Positions 33,141-40,660 of a DNA stretch of 64,000 nt are shown here, in pieces. Under the pieces are notes generated by a model. It was not told the DNA's origin and searched no databases. It was given only the letters and a program-made list of their open reading frames with translations. Source of the stretch: Paractinoplanes atraurantiacus (GTDB lineage: Bacteria; Actinomycetota; Actinomycetes; Mycobacteriales; Micromonosporaceae); contig NZ_OBDY01000014.1 of assembly GCF_900215205.1 (NCBI RefSeq), positions 124,001 to 188,000 on the forward strand, read 5' to 3'. Both the position numbers and the translations under genes were made by a program. Position 1 is the first letter of the stretch; the number at the start of each line of letters is the position of its first letter.

Positions 33141-33612
33141 GGCACGAGTAGCGGTCCTGCGAATAAAGTCCGAGCTGGACGCCGCCTATCTGCGCTACAG
33201 GCAGGCGTTGGTCGACTTGGACTTCAGCTTGCAAGAGGACCTGCACAAGTATATGTGTATCCGCCTTTCGGGGTATCTTGAGCAGCTGCTTTTCGAGGCG
33301 GTCAGCGGCTTCTTAGCCGATTCGCACAACGAGGCAGTGCGCAATTTCGGCATATCCTTCTTTAAGAAGGCGCCTAACCTTTCTCCGGGCGCTTTGGAAA
33401 CCCTGATTAGCCGCTTCGGCGAGACGTGGTCACAGGAACTAGCGGAGTTCTTGAATGCGCACGAGAGGCGCAACTCCTTAGGCGCACTCGTCGAAATACG
33501 TAATAAAACAGCACATGGGCAAAGTTATCGGGGGGGTCAGCTCAGTGTCTCCACGTACAAGGCGGTCGTGGACGATATTCATGCTTGGGTTCTAGAGCGA
33601 ATGCTTACTTGA
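33100..33612 (+). CDS. HEPN-like protein paired with DUF262
   Basis: 170 residues from GTG 33100, which overlaps the DUF262 gene by 41 bp; TTG 33121 behind GGGAG is an alternative. All-helical; the segment RRNSLGALVEIRNKTAHGQ near 125-145 contains the R-N-x3-H motif of HEPN domains, and the N-terminus fits the RiboL-PSP-HEPN group often beside DUF262 genes. HEPN proteins are frequently RNases in toxin or abortive-infection systems. Two TTA codons are seen. A perfect 10-bp GC hairpin lies about 70 bp after the stop. Confidence 0.72.
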   Translation: MPSWENPLPTSKDKARVAVLRIKSELDAAYLRYRQALVDLDFSLQEDLHKYMCIRLSGYLEQLLFEAVSGFLADSHNEAVRNFGISFFKKAPNLSPGALETLISRFGETWSQELAEFLNAHERRNSLGALVEIRNKTAHGQSYRGGQLSVSTYKAVVDDIHAWVLERMLT

Positions 33613-33682
33613 CATTCCAGTCGTCTTGACAATCGCTCAGGCTCGTCCAGGGCGCCGGGCCGGACGCGGCCAGCTAATCCGC

Positions 33683-33712
33683 GCCCGGCCCCTGCCCTCG
33701 CTGGGGCCGGGC
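33683..33712 (+). terminator. terminator hairpin after the restriction/DUF262/HEPN cassette
   Basis: GCCCGGCCCC / GGGGCCGGGC, perfect 10-bp stem with a 10-nt loop. Confidence 0.6.
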
Positions 33713-33825
33713 CTCCGGAGGCGCAGACTGGACGCCGGCCTGGAACGGCCAGGCCCGCTGCCGCAGTGAGAGGGGGCCGCGAGACCCTTTTCCGCTGCCG
33801 TCGAGCACTCATTCCCGAACCGCAC

Positions 33826-33948
33826 GACCCCCAGGCCGTTGGAGTAGACGTTTGCGCACGTCATGCGCGACGCACGTCGTTCAAGCGACTGTCAAGTGTG
33901 GAGGCCCGCGCACTCACGTGCACACCGTGTGGTCCCCAGGTTGTCCCC
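33826..33948. repeat. right copy of the 123-bp end repeat
   Basis: Same length as 30785-30907, alignable without gaps. It starts with the att-core nonamer GACCCCCAG, followed by the same element-end sequence. The bases before it (GAACCGCAC) retain a shortened trace of the tRNA T-arm region. It marks a former or second left end of the element and brackets the 3-kb restriction cassette. The rest of 33613-34055 holds the hairpin above and no gene I can support. Confidence 0.82.
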
Positions 33949-34055
33949 AGCTGTAGCTTCCGAATCTCGGGCGCTCGTTCGGTGCACCTAGTATCAGACA
34001 GCTAGCAGTCGCTGTACTTTCGTGCAGACGAGAGGTATGCCCAACAGGGTCTAAC

Positions 34056-34991
34056 ATGCTCCTCGTGACTCTGATTCTCAGCGTGCACAGTCGCGAGAGC
34101 ATCTGGCTGCTGGCTGACCGCCGGCTGTCCTTTGGTCGCGCACGACCACCGATCGACGACGCAATGAAGATTGTAGAGCTTCGAACAGAAGACGGCGTTG
34201 GACTGATCGCGTACGCGGGCCTAGGCGCCACCTCCAGGGGTACGCAGCCATCAGAGTGGATTAGTGCCGTCCTTCGAGGACGAGGCGGGCTCGGGTTTGA
34301 GCGGACACTCGGCTTGCTTTCCGATGCCTCCAATGCGCAACTTCCGAGACATCTATATTCCACTCCCGGAGGTCAGCACTTCATCGTCATCCCCGCATTC
34401 GTTCGCGGCATAGGACGAAGGTTCTATAGCATTGACAATGTTGTGGAACGATCAACGCGACGGCACTGGTACCGATTTACGAGTTGGCAAACGGACAGCA
34501 ATCCTGGATCGCCTGCGCCGCGTGTCGGCCTAGCTGGATCGGGAGGCATGTATCTACTAAGCAAGAGGAACGACTGGATGAGACCGCTATTTAGGCTAGT
34601 AAAAGCGCACGATAAAGGCAGGGCTTCAGATTTGGCGGTCGCCAATTATCTGGCTGGCCTCAACCATGACGCGCATCATGCGGTCACGGACGGCACTGTT
34701 GGCCCTCGCGCTGTAGTCGCATGGAGGCGCCGACTGGACGGCCGTCAAGATCGTTCAGCCGGCGGCCACCAGTTTTATCTCGGCAATGAATACGACAGAG
34801 CCCCGCAGACAATACCAGCGATTGTCAACGGACTAGATCTTCAGGCAATAGTCAACATCATGACGCAAGGACTCCAACCCCACTTTGAGGCTTTCAGGGC
34901 GACTGGCTATACGGAATTCAACCCGGACCTTACCGAAATTGACCGTCGGATCTCCTCGCTACCGTCTGATCCAGACGAAAAACTTCGATAA
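34056..34991 (+). CDS. unrecognised protein with proteasome-beta-like N-terminus
   Basis: 311 residues. The first 75 residues (VTLILSVHSRESIWLLADRR, then KIVELRTEDGVGLIAYAGLG) have the strand order of Ntn-hydrolase/20S proteasome beta-type domains, where a Thr near the start and an Asp in the ADRR strand matter. Here Thr5 would need processing after a short leader. The remaining two thirds match nothing I recognise. No membrane segments. GC is lower than the element core and it stands alone between the end repeat and a convergent operon. Function not assigned. Confidence 0.55.
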   Translation: MLLVTLILSVHSRESIWLLADRRLSFGRARPPIDDAMKIVELRTEDGVGLIAYAGLGATSRGTQPSEWISAVLRGRGGLGFERTLGLLSDASNAQLPRHLYSTPGGQHFIVIPAFVRGIGRRFYSIDNVVERSTRRHWYRFTSWQTDSNPGSPAPRVGLAGSGGMYLLSKRNDWMRPLFRLVKAHDKGRASDLAVANYLAGLNHDAHHAVTDGTVGPRAVVAWRRRLDGRQDRSAGGHQFYLGNEYDRAPQTIPAIVNGLDLQAIVNIMTQGLQPHFEAFRATGYTEFNPDLTEIDRRISSLPSDPDEKLR

Positions 34992-35008
34992 ATAACGCAA
35001 TCGCTACA

Positions 35009-35557
35009 TTACACCGCGGCGTTGACGGAAAGAGGTACATCGGAAACTCGGATGATCTGCCCCGCTCCAATGAACCGACGTATCACTAACATTCCGGCGT
35101 CATGCGCCTCTTGACCGGCATGACTGGCGGAAGCATCCGCAATAACCCACGGGGTGAGATTCAACTCGAATGCGTCCACAGCGGTTTTGAGTACACAACT
35201 TTCCGTAGCGATTCCGCAAATATAGAGATCTGTCCATCCTCGCTCTTTGACGAGTTGCGCTCCCTCCGGAGAGAACAGACTGTAGATTCTTTTATCGAGC
35301 GTGATGGAATGTTCTGCCAAGGCTGCGAGATCGGGAACAATATCGGTTTCCGGCGACTCTTGAAGTTTTTCCCAATGAATCATGCGCTCGAATGGACTGC
35401 CGGGATAGTTGAGATAGCGGGTAAATACCACCGCGCCACTCTCTTGTTGCCAATGCTCAACCAATCCGGCGATTACGGGAACCACCGGAGCAGAGGGTGG
35501 CCGGATGAATCCGTTCTGAACGTCAACTACCACTAGAACTGATGAACTGGGAATCAC
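35009..35557 (-). CDS. isochorismatase-like cysteine hydrolase
   Basis: 182 residues. The catalytic triad of the family is visible: Asp in LVVVDVQNGF near 12, Lys in ITLDKRIYS near 89 and Cys in GIATESCVLKTAVDAF near 118, with the cis-peptide region before it. Members hydrolyse amides or vinyl ethers (nicotinamidase, isochorismatase and similar); substrate unknown. The ATG at 35557 overlaps the stop of the upstream regulator-like gene (ATGA), so the two are translationally coupled. Unusual cargo for an AICE. Confidence 0.85.
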   Translation of the reverse strand: MIPSSSVLVVVDVQNGFIRPPSAPVVPVIAGLVEHWQQESGAVVFTRYLNYPGSPFERMIHWEKLQESPETDIVPDLAALAEHSITLDKRIYSLFSPEGAQLVKERGWTDLYICGIATESCVLKTAVDAFELNLTPWVIADASASHAGQEAHDAGMLVIRRFIGAGQIIRVSDVPLSVNAAV

Positions 35558-36729
35558 GGCCTACCTCCGGCACTGTGGCGAAGTGTTTCGATGGCTTGCG
35601 CGAGGTTGCTTTCAAGATCACAGGTGGCGAGGATTGCGTTTCTCATAGAGCGATGCTGTTCGGTCTCTTGTGGTCGCGCGTTGGTAATTCTCGACCGTGC
35701 TCCCCTAACAAAGCGCCAACCATACTCGTCCGGCACGAACGGATCGGATCCACGTTCGATCAGCCTATTGAGGTGGTCGGAGTATGCCCACAATGACTGA
35801 ACCGCTAGCTCACAGTGCACCAGATCATCCTCGGCTAATGAGCGCTGATTCGCAACGGGGTAGTACACCACGCCCGACCATGAAGCGTAGCCCATGGAGA
35901 TCCCCTTGATACCAAAAGGGATCATGTCAGCATGCTCGAAACCCTCGGCGAGTAAAGCGCGCTCGACCAATTCAGCCCTGTGAAGAGACTGCCCAGGGTC
36001 GATATCGCGTTCTAGAAGAATCTTCGGAATAGCCAGTATGCGCAAGGCCGTATCAAGCGCATCCCCATCCCACGGTGCCTCATTGACCCAATACGCACTC
36101 AAAACGTACGCCGCCTCAGCGCGTTCACCGCCACCAAGGTCGCGTATCCGCCGAGTTGCCCAAGCCATGTTGTCCTTGTACGACTGCACACGCCAGACAC
36201 TAAGCGCTGCAATGTTGGGTAATACTAGTTCTTCAACCAGGTGAAATATTGCTACGCCGAACGGCCATACATGTAGATCGCATCTCCCACTTATGACGTC
36301 TACAGGCGCCACTCGGCAATCCAGCCAATGCTCGATACCGGGCACGGCATCCGGCCGGGCCCTGAGCTGGGCAGCCTGCTCGACGCCGACAAATGCCGGG
36401 ATGAATTTATGCGACGTGACAACAAGGCGGCTAGCGTTTCGCCCGTCAGTCTCGACCGAGCCGAACAGTTCTTGCGGCGTTGCCTCGTAAGCTAGGCAAT
36501 ACAACCGACGGTAAGCATCATCGCGGACCTGTACGCGCCCAGTCTCGTGCCTATAGATGGCCTTTTCAAGCGACTCGATGTCGGGGCAGCCCGGCAGGTG
36601 CGCCTGCCAGATTCGGTGCAACTCGCGCGCCGCCCTGCGTCGCGAGGTCCATCCACGAGCCTCGCGCTTGGCGGTCAGTACAAGGTTGGGCTGAAGGCGC
36701 CGGCCGGACGCTGCTCTGTCCGTGGACAT
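35554..36729 (-). CDS. XRE-type helix-turn-helix protein coupled to the isochorismatase-like gene
   Basis: 391 residues from ATG 36729. The N-terminal 80 residues (LVLTAKREARGWTSRRRAAREL, then IYRHETGRVQVRDDAYRRLYC) form a helix-turn-helix of the Streptomyces XRE type. The rest contains a conserved-looking block (FGVAIFHLVEELVLPNIAAL, SYKDNMAWATRRIRDL, YYPVANQRSL) of unknown role, probably ligand sensing. It overlaps the next gene by 4 bp. An upstream in-frame extension to 36777 is not needed. Lower GC than the element core. Confidence 0.7.
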   Translation of the reverse strand: MSTDRAASGRRLQPNLVLTAKREARGWTSRRRAARELHRIWQAHLPGCPDIESLEKAIYRHETGRVQVRDDAYRRLYCLAYEATPQELFGSVETDGRNASRLVVTSHKFIPAFVGVEQAAQLRARPDAVPGIEHWLDCRVAPVDVISGRCDLHVWPFGVAIFHLVEELVLPNIAALSVWRVQSYKDNMAWATRRIRDLGGGERAEAAYVLSAYWVNEAPWDGDALDTALRILAIPKILLERDIDPGQSLHRAELVERALLAEGFEHADMIPFGIKGISMGYASWSGVVYYPVANQRSLAEDDLVHCELAVQSLWAYSDHLNRLIERGSDPFVPDEYGWRFVRGARSRITNARPQETEQHRSMRNAILATCDLESNLAQAIETLRHSAGGRP

Positions 36730-36820
36730 GTTCCCTGTCCCCCTGTGTCCGCCTCTGTCGTCTGCCGCCGCGGGCACTCCGTCGCCATGGTTGAGGCATG
36801 ACCACGACGACGTACCGACC

Positions 36821-37060
36821 TCAGGTGGTGACTACTCGCTTCGGCCCCGGCGCCGCTGGCGGGATGCCGTTTTCGCGTGCCAGTTTGCGAACGTAAGCGG
36901 CCGTGAACGGCGAAAGCCGTTCGACCTCAGACGGCCCGATTCCCGCCCGCAGGGCCGCCAAGACGGCCTCGATCGCTTCGCGTCGAGCCTCCTCGTGGGC
37001 ACTTTCCGTTCGTTCGTAGCGCCGCGTTGCAGCAGCTAGAGCGCTTCGTTCATCGGCCAT
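36821..37060 (-). CDS. small helix-turn-helix-like protein, divergent from the transfer genes
   Basis: 79 residues from ATG 37060. A helical N-terminus (SAHEEARREAIEAVLAALRAG) is followed by a probable recognition unit, IGPSEVERLSPFTAAYVRKL, a common form in AICE-encoded repressors. It is divergent from the spdB-type operon, and three 13-bp repeats lie 55 bp upstream in the shared spacer. A role as regulator of transfer is inferred from position; the family was not identified. Confidence 0.6.
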   Translation of the reverse strand: MADERSALAAATRRYERTESAHEEARREAIEAVLAALRAGIGPSEVERLSPFTAAYVRKLARENGIPPAAPGPKRVVTT

Positions 37061-37114
37061 AACCAACACAATACCGCCACCCTCTTGCGCAACCGGTCCG
37101 CGTACCGCTACCTT

Positions 37115-37153
37115 GAAGCGCAATACGGAAGCGCTTGAAGCAAGCGCATTCGT
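37115..37153. repeat. three 13-bp iterons upstream of the transfer operon
   Basis: GAAGCGCAATACG, GAAGCGCTTGAAG and CAAGCGCATTCGT follow each other exactly (starts 37115, 37128, 37141) and share the AAGCGC core. They lie between the small helix-turn-helix gene and the spdB-like gene. Likely operator array for that repressor; an origin is an alternative. Confidence 0.6.
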
Positions 37154-37492
37154 TCGTTGAGAATTCCACAGAGGCAGCGTTGACCGGATCTGCAAAGCAA
37201 ACGGTCAGGTGCTTTAGCCGGCCCGTCGGGAGACGGCGTTGTGAGCGGTGCCAGCAGTACAGCGGCAGGGCTTGCCGTGAGCAGTAGTTACTTCGCATTG
37301 AGCCGCATGGCGGTCGACCCCGGTAGGTCCCGGGCGAGCGAGGCGAGCGAGATCGGAAGCCCACGTTTGATCTTCTGAGTTTGGCTGGGTGGCTGGCAGC
37401 CACCGGGGTTCGAGGCCCCGGCACCCGCGTAGCGCGAAGCGTTCAAGAGCACCCCGTTAGGCGTTGTGCTCCGCTTCGCGAAGGAGCCATCA
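37154..37492. other. untranslated leader of the transfer operon
   Basis: 339 bp with no supported gene. It contains a hairpin at 37403-37421 (CCGGGG-TTCGAGG-CCCCGG) that resembles a tRNA T-arm but lacks the rest of a tRNA. It ends with the ribosome binding site AAGGAG at 37481. Confidence 0.5.
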
Positions 37493-38005
37493 GTGACCAA
37501 GTTTTCCCTGATCAAGGCCATCGTGAAGCTGTACTTCCTCGGCGCCCTCGCGGTGTCATTCACGCACATCATCGAGGCCAGTCACAAGCTCGACCTGCAC
37601 GGCTGGCAGTCCTGGACGACCCCATTCGCGGTCGACGGCATCGCCGTCATCGGCATGGTCATGCGCAGCGAAGCGTTCTCCAGCTCGACCCGCCGGCTCG
37701 GCTTCCGAGTCCAACTCACCGCCGGCGCGCTGAGCCTGGCGTGCAACGTCTTCGCTGGTAACACGCTCGGCGAGCGGATCTACGGCGTGCTGATCGTCGC
37801 GCTGTTCGTGCTCTCCGAGTGGCTGTCCGACCGGATCGAGAGCCGCGAGGTCGAAGAGGCCCGGGAGCAGGCCGCGAAGCGGTCCGCCGCGGCAGCGAAG
37901 GCCAGCGCAACGCGCAAGGCCAACCGGCAGGCCACCGAACGGATCGTCAAGAGCGGCAAGCGCCGGATGCGCAAGGAACTCGACGACATCCTCACCAGCG
38001 CCTGA
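37493..38005 (+). CDS. DUF2637 (SpdB-like) transfer membrane protein
   Basis: 170 residues from GTG 37493 (AAGGAG 6 nt upstream; a longer frame from 37466 lacks a site). Four predicted membrane helices in the first 115 residues (LYFLGALAVSFTHII, FAVDGIAVIGMVM, LTAGALSLACNVFA, YGVLIVALFVLSEWL), then a basic alanine- and lysine-rich tail. This is the DUF2637/Spd type encoded by conjugative actinomycete elements, thought to act in spread of the element between mycelial compartments after transfer. First gene of a long, tightly spaced operon. Confidence 0.82.
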   Translation: MTKFSLIKAIVKLYFLGALAVSFTHIIEASHKLDLHGWQSWTTPFAVDGIAVIGMVMRSEAFSSSTRRLGFRVQLTAGALSLACNVFAGNTLGERIYGVLIVALFVLSEWLSDRIESREVEEAREQAAKRSAAAAKASATRKANRQATERIVKSGKRRMRKELDDILTSA

Positions 38006-38086
38006 ACCACCCATCAACACCAATTGCCGGTGCGGCCCCAGTGCTTCTGCTGGGGCCGCACCGGCCCTGTCTCAGGAGGAACCCCG

Positions 38087-38338
38087 TTGGAGCACATCAA
38101 CTACGACGACGAGCCGAGCCCTGCGGAGCTGGCCGCGATCGAGGCCGAACAGCCGCGGATCGACGCCGAGGTGGCGTGGCTCGACGCCGAGATCAGCATC
38201 CTGACCGCCGACGAGCGCGGCGGCCCGACGGCTCTGGACTGGCGCCGGCTGCGCCGCGCCGAGGCCCGGGTGATCCGCGAAACGTTCGCCTACCTCGCCG
38301 GTCGCTCGTACCGCCCGACCCCGCGCCGCGCGGCCTGA
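38087..38338 (+). CDS. small AICE protein of unknown function
   Basis: 83 residues starting at TTG 38087, which is 6 nt after a strong AGGAGGA; no ATG or GTG fits as well. Acidic N-terminal half (INYDDEPSPAELAAIEAEQP) and basic helical C-terminus (WRRLRRAEARVIRETFAYLA). The stop overlaps the next start (TGATG). Small coupled genes like this fill AICE transfer operons; no function known. Confidence 0.65.
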   Translation: MEHINYDDEPSPAELAAIEAEQPRIDAEVAWLDAEISILTADERGGPTALDWRRLRRAEARVIRETFAYLAGRSYRPTPRRAA

Positions 38339-38709
38339 TGGCCCGCGTCCGGGCCGCGTTCCATGACCCGGACGGCGACCGGTACGGCATCCCCACCTTT
38401 TGGTGGCGGGGTGCTCCGGCCGGGTACGCCACGCGCCGGCAGCTTCGTGAACGCGGCTTGTGCCCCGGCGGTCAGCCGGTCGCCGCGCAAGTCCTGTGGG
38501 CCGGTGTCGGCGGCACCCGGGCCGCCTACCTCTACCGGCTCGACCTGGCCCGGCCCAAGCGCACCGCCACCCCGGCCGTGTGGGCCGCGCTCGGCAAGGC
38601 GATGCAGGCGCGCCGGACCTGTCCCACCTGCCGCTTGGTGCGGCCCTACGTGATCCCGCGCTCGCTCGGCGAGTGCCTTTCCTGCGCATCCTCGGAGGTC
38701 GCTGCATGA
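38338..38709 (+). CDS. RRQ-type AICE protein with C-terminal zinc ribbon
   Basis: 123 residues, start ATG overlapping the upstream stop by one base. It contains the motif YATRRQLRERGLCPGGQPVAAQ typical of AICE 'RRQRL' proteins and a likely zinc site near the end (CPTCRLVRP, then CLSC). Probably a nucleic-acid-binding accessory; unproven. The stop overlaps the next start (ATGA). Confidence 0.7.
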   Translation: MARVRAAFHDPDGDRYGIPTFWWRGAPAGYATRRQLRERGLCPGGQPVAAQVLWAGVGGTRAAYLYRLDLARPKRTATPAVWAALGKAMQARRTCPTCRLVRPYVIPRSLGECLSCASSEVAA

Positions 38710-39620
38710 CCGCATCCACGCTGGCGCCGAGCGCCTACCCGCCCGACGTCGCCGACCTGATCCCACAGGCCCGCGACCTCGCCGCCGAGCTGGGCGAGAT
38801 CCCGTCCCAGAACCACCTCAAGAAAGCTTTGCGGGTGGGCACGCCCAAGGCCCGCGCGGTCCTCGCCGCGCTCACCGCCCCGCCCGCGCCGGCCCCGGAC
38901 AAGGCTCCGGCAGACCCGCTGGATGAGCCCGCCGAGCCCGCCCCGGACCCGGTTCCGGTGATCGATCTCGCCGAGGTCATAGCCGCGCACGGCATCGTCG
39001 ACGAGCCGCCCGCGGACACGACGGAACCGCAGGCCAAACCGGTCGTGGACCCGGTTCCAACCGCGGTCACCGAGCAGCAGCCACTCACGCCGTACGCCCG
39101 ACCCGGCACCTTGCCCAAGCCGGACGTGCTGACTGAGGCCGAGATCAAGCGCGGCCCTTGGCCCGACCCGAACGAACCGGTCACGCCGACCGTGGCACGG
39201 CGCAAGCCGGTTGTCTGGCCGGTGTTGCTGCTGTGCCTGCCCGCGTTCGCCGCGATCTGGGGCGGCTGGGTCGAGATGGGCCGGCTGACCGGTTTCGGCA
39301 TGGTCACGCTGCTGCCCGGCATCTCGGACTTCCAGCTCAACACCGCGATCACGCTACCGATCGGCGTCGAGACCTACGCCGCGTACGCCCTCTACGCGTG
39401 GCTGTCCGGCCGCGCGGTCGGCGAGGCCCGCACGTTCGCCAAGCGGTCCGCGATCGCCTCGCTGATCGTCGGCGGGCTCGGGCAGATCGTCTACCACCTG
39501 ATGGCCGCCGCCGGCTGGACCACGGCCCCGTGGCCGGTCACCGCGGCGGTCGCGTGCATCCCGGTCGCCGTGCTCGGCATGGGCGCGGCCCTGGCTCACC
39601 TGATGCACGCCGATCACTGA
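38706..39620 (+). CDS. DUF2637 membrane protein with N-terminal DNA-binding-like domain
   Basis: 304 residues. Residues 10-55 (DLAAELGEIPSQNHLKKALR, then GTPKARAVLAAL) look like a helix-turn-helix of the kind seen in plasmid transfer proteins. A proline- and acid-rich linker follows (60-165). The C-terminal 130 residues carry four membrane helices with the DUF2637 pattern (GISDFQLNTAITLPIGVETY). A bridge between element DNA and the membrane transfer apparatus is inferred from this layout. Coupled to the gene before it. Confidence 0.75.
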   Translation: MTASTLAPSAYPPDVADLIPQARDLAAELGEIPSQNHLKKALRVGTPKARAVLAALTAPPAPAPDKAPADPLDEPAEPAPDPVPVIDLAEVIAAHGIVDEPPADTTEPQAKPVVDPVPTAVTEQQPLTPYARPGTLPKPDVLTEAEIKRGPWPDPNEPVTPTVARRKPVVWPVLLLCLPAFAAIWGGWVEMGRLTGFGMVTLLPGISDFQLNTAITLPIGVETYAAYALYAWLSGRAVGEARTFAKRSAIASLIVGGLGQIVYHLMAAAGWTTAPWPVTAAVACIPVAVLGMGAALAHLMHADH

Positions 39621-39714
39621 TTTCGCCCGGCGGCACGGCTCCCAACCGCCAAGTGAAGTGCCGTGCCGCCGGTCACCCCTTCGATCCCGCTGGAACCGTC
39701 AGGAGGCGCCCAGT

Positions 39715-39885
39715 ATGGCAGCCGACACCACCTCCGATCGCCCGCTCGTGGAGACCACGTTCGCCGCGTGCGGGCACACCGCCCGCCTGCCGCAGACCAC
39801 CCGCCCGGCGTCGTGTCCGACCGGGTGCGACTCGATGCGGCCCGACAGCCAGCGGCCGGCGCCCCGGCCGCGGCCCCGGTCATGA
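39715..39885 (+). CDS. small AICE protein with possible zinc site
   Basis: 56 residues from ATG 39715, AGGAGG 8 nt upstream. One C-x-C-like pattern (FAACGHTAR, then CPTGCDS) suggests a metal site. The stop overlaps the next start (ATGA). Function unknown. Confidence 0.55.
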   Translation: MAADTTSDRPLVETTFAACGHTARLPQTTRPASCPTGCDSMRPDSQRPAPRPRPRS

Positions 39886-40046
39886 TCCGCCGCCGGCCGA
39901 TCGACCCGGGCACGGCCCGGCTGCTCGCCGCGGTCGCCTCCGAGTCGCGGCCCTACACCGACCCGGGCGCCCGATACCCCACCGCCGCGGACTACCAGCA
40001 CTCGATCGCTGAGGGTGTCGCCCGCCGACGGCAGGCCGCGGCCTGA
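39882..40046 (+). CDS. small AICE protein
   Basis: 54 residues, coupled to the previous gene by ATGA. Basic and aromatic ([20 protein letters not shown]), no motif recognised. Kept because of the coupling and host-like codon use. Confidence 0.5.
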   Translation: MIRRRPIDPGTARLLAAVASESRPYTDPGARYPTAADYQHSIAEGVARRRQAAA

Positions 40047-40060
40047 CAGCGCTCCGCCGG

Positions 40061-40081
40061 AACCGTTGCGGCACAACGGTT
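40061..40081. promoter_or_regulatory. inverted repeat upstream of ssb
   Basis: AACCGTT-gcggcac-AACGGTT, in the 92-bp spacer before the SSB gene. Could be an operator or a small hairpin ahead of ssb. Confidence 0.35.
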
Positions 40082-40138
40082 TCGTGCGGTGGCTGCCAGG
40101 AGGCAGTCAGCCCACCTCTGCGAAGGAGGCCACCCGTC

Positions 40139-40642
40139 GTGGCCGGCGAAACCACCATCACGGTCGTCGGGAACCTGACCGACGATCCCGAGCTGCGGTT
40201 CACCCCGTCGGGGGCCGCGGTCGCGAAGTTCCGGATCGCCTCGACCCCGCGCTACCTCGACCGGGAGTCCGGCGAGTGGCGTGACGGCGAGCCGCTGTTC
40301 CTGTCCTGCAACATCTGGCGCGATCCGGCGGAGAACGTCGCCGAGTCGCTTCAGCGCGGCGCCCGCGTCATCGTGCAGGGCCGCCTCCGGCAGCGCTCGT
40401 ACGAGACCACCGAGGGCGAGAAACGCACGGTCTATGAGCTGGAGGTCGACGAGGTCGGCCCGAGCCTGCGCTACGCCCGCGCCAAGGTCATGCGGATGAC
40501 CCGCACGGCCGAGCCGGGCAAGGCCGGCGCGGCGAGTGCGCCGCGCGGCGGCTCGGCGGACGACCCGTGGTCCGTGCCCGCCTCGGCGGCGCGCAAGACG
40601 GCTGCGGTCGGTGCCGCGGCTGACGACGAACCCCCGTTCTAG
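40139..40642 (+). CDS. ssb: single-stranded DNA-binding protein
   Basis: 167 residues from GTG 40139 with GAAGGAGG upstream. OB-fold pattern: [31 protein letters not shown], then [21 protein letters not shown] and [19 protein letters not shown]. The C-terminal tip is DDEPPF, the acidic hook that recruits replication partners. It is element-encoded, so probably coats the single-stranded intermediate of AICE replication rather than serving the chromosome. Confidence 0.92.
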   Translation: MAGETTITVVGNLTDDPELRFTPSGAAVAKFRIASTPRYLDRESGEWRDGEPLFLSCNIWRDPAENVAESLQRGARVIVQGRLRQRSYETTEGEKRTVYELEVDEVGPSLRYARAKVMRMTRTAEPGKAGAASAPRGGSADDPWSVPASAARKTAAVGAAADDEPPF

Positions 40643-40660
40643 CCTCACGATCGGAGAGCG

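Noticed and set aside
37381-37440. A possible tRNA gene around the T-arm-like hairpin
   Set aside because: The GGTTCGA-type loop is present, but no anticodon arm, D-arm or acceptor stem can be formed around it.
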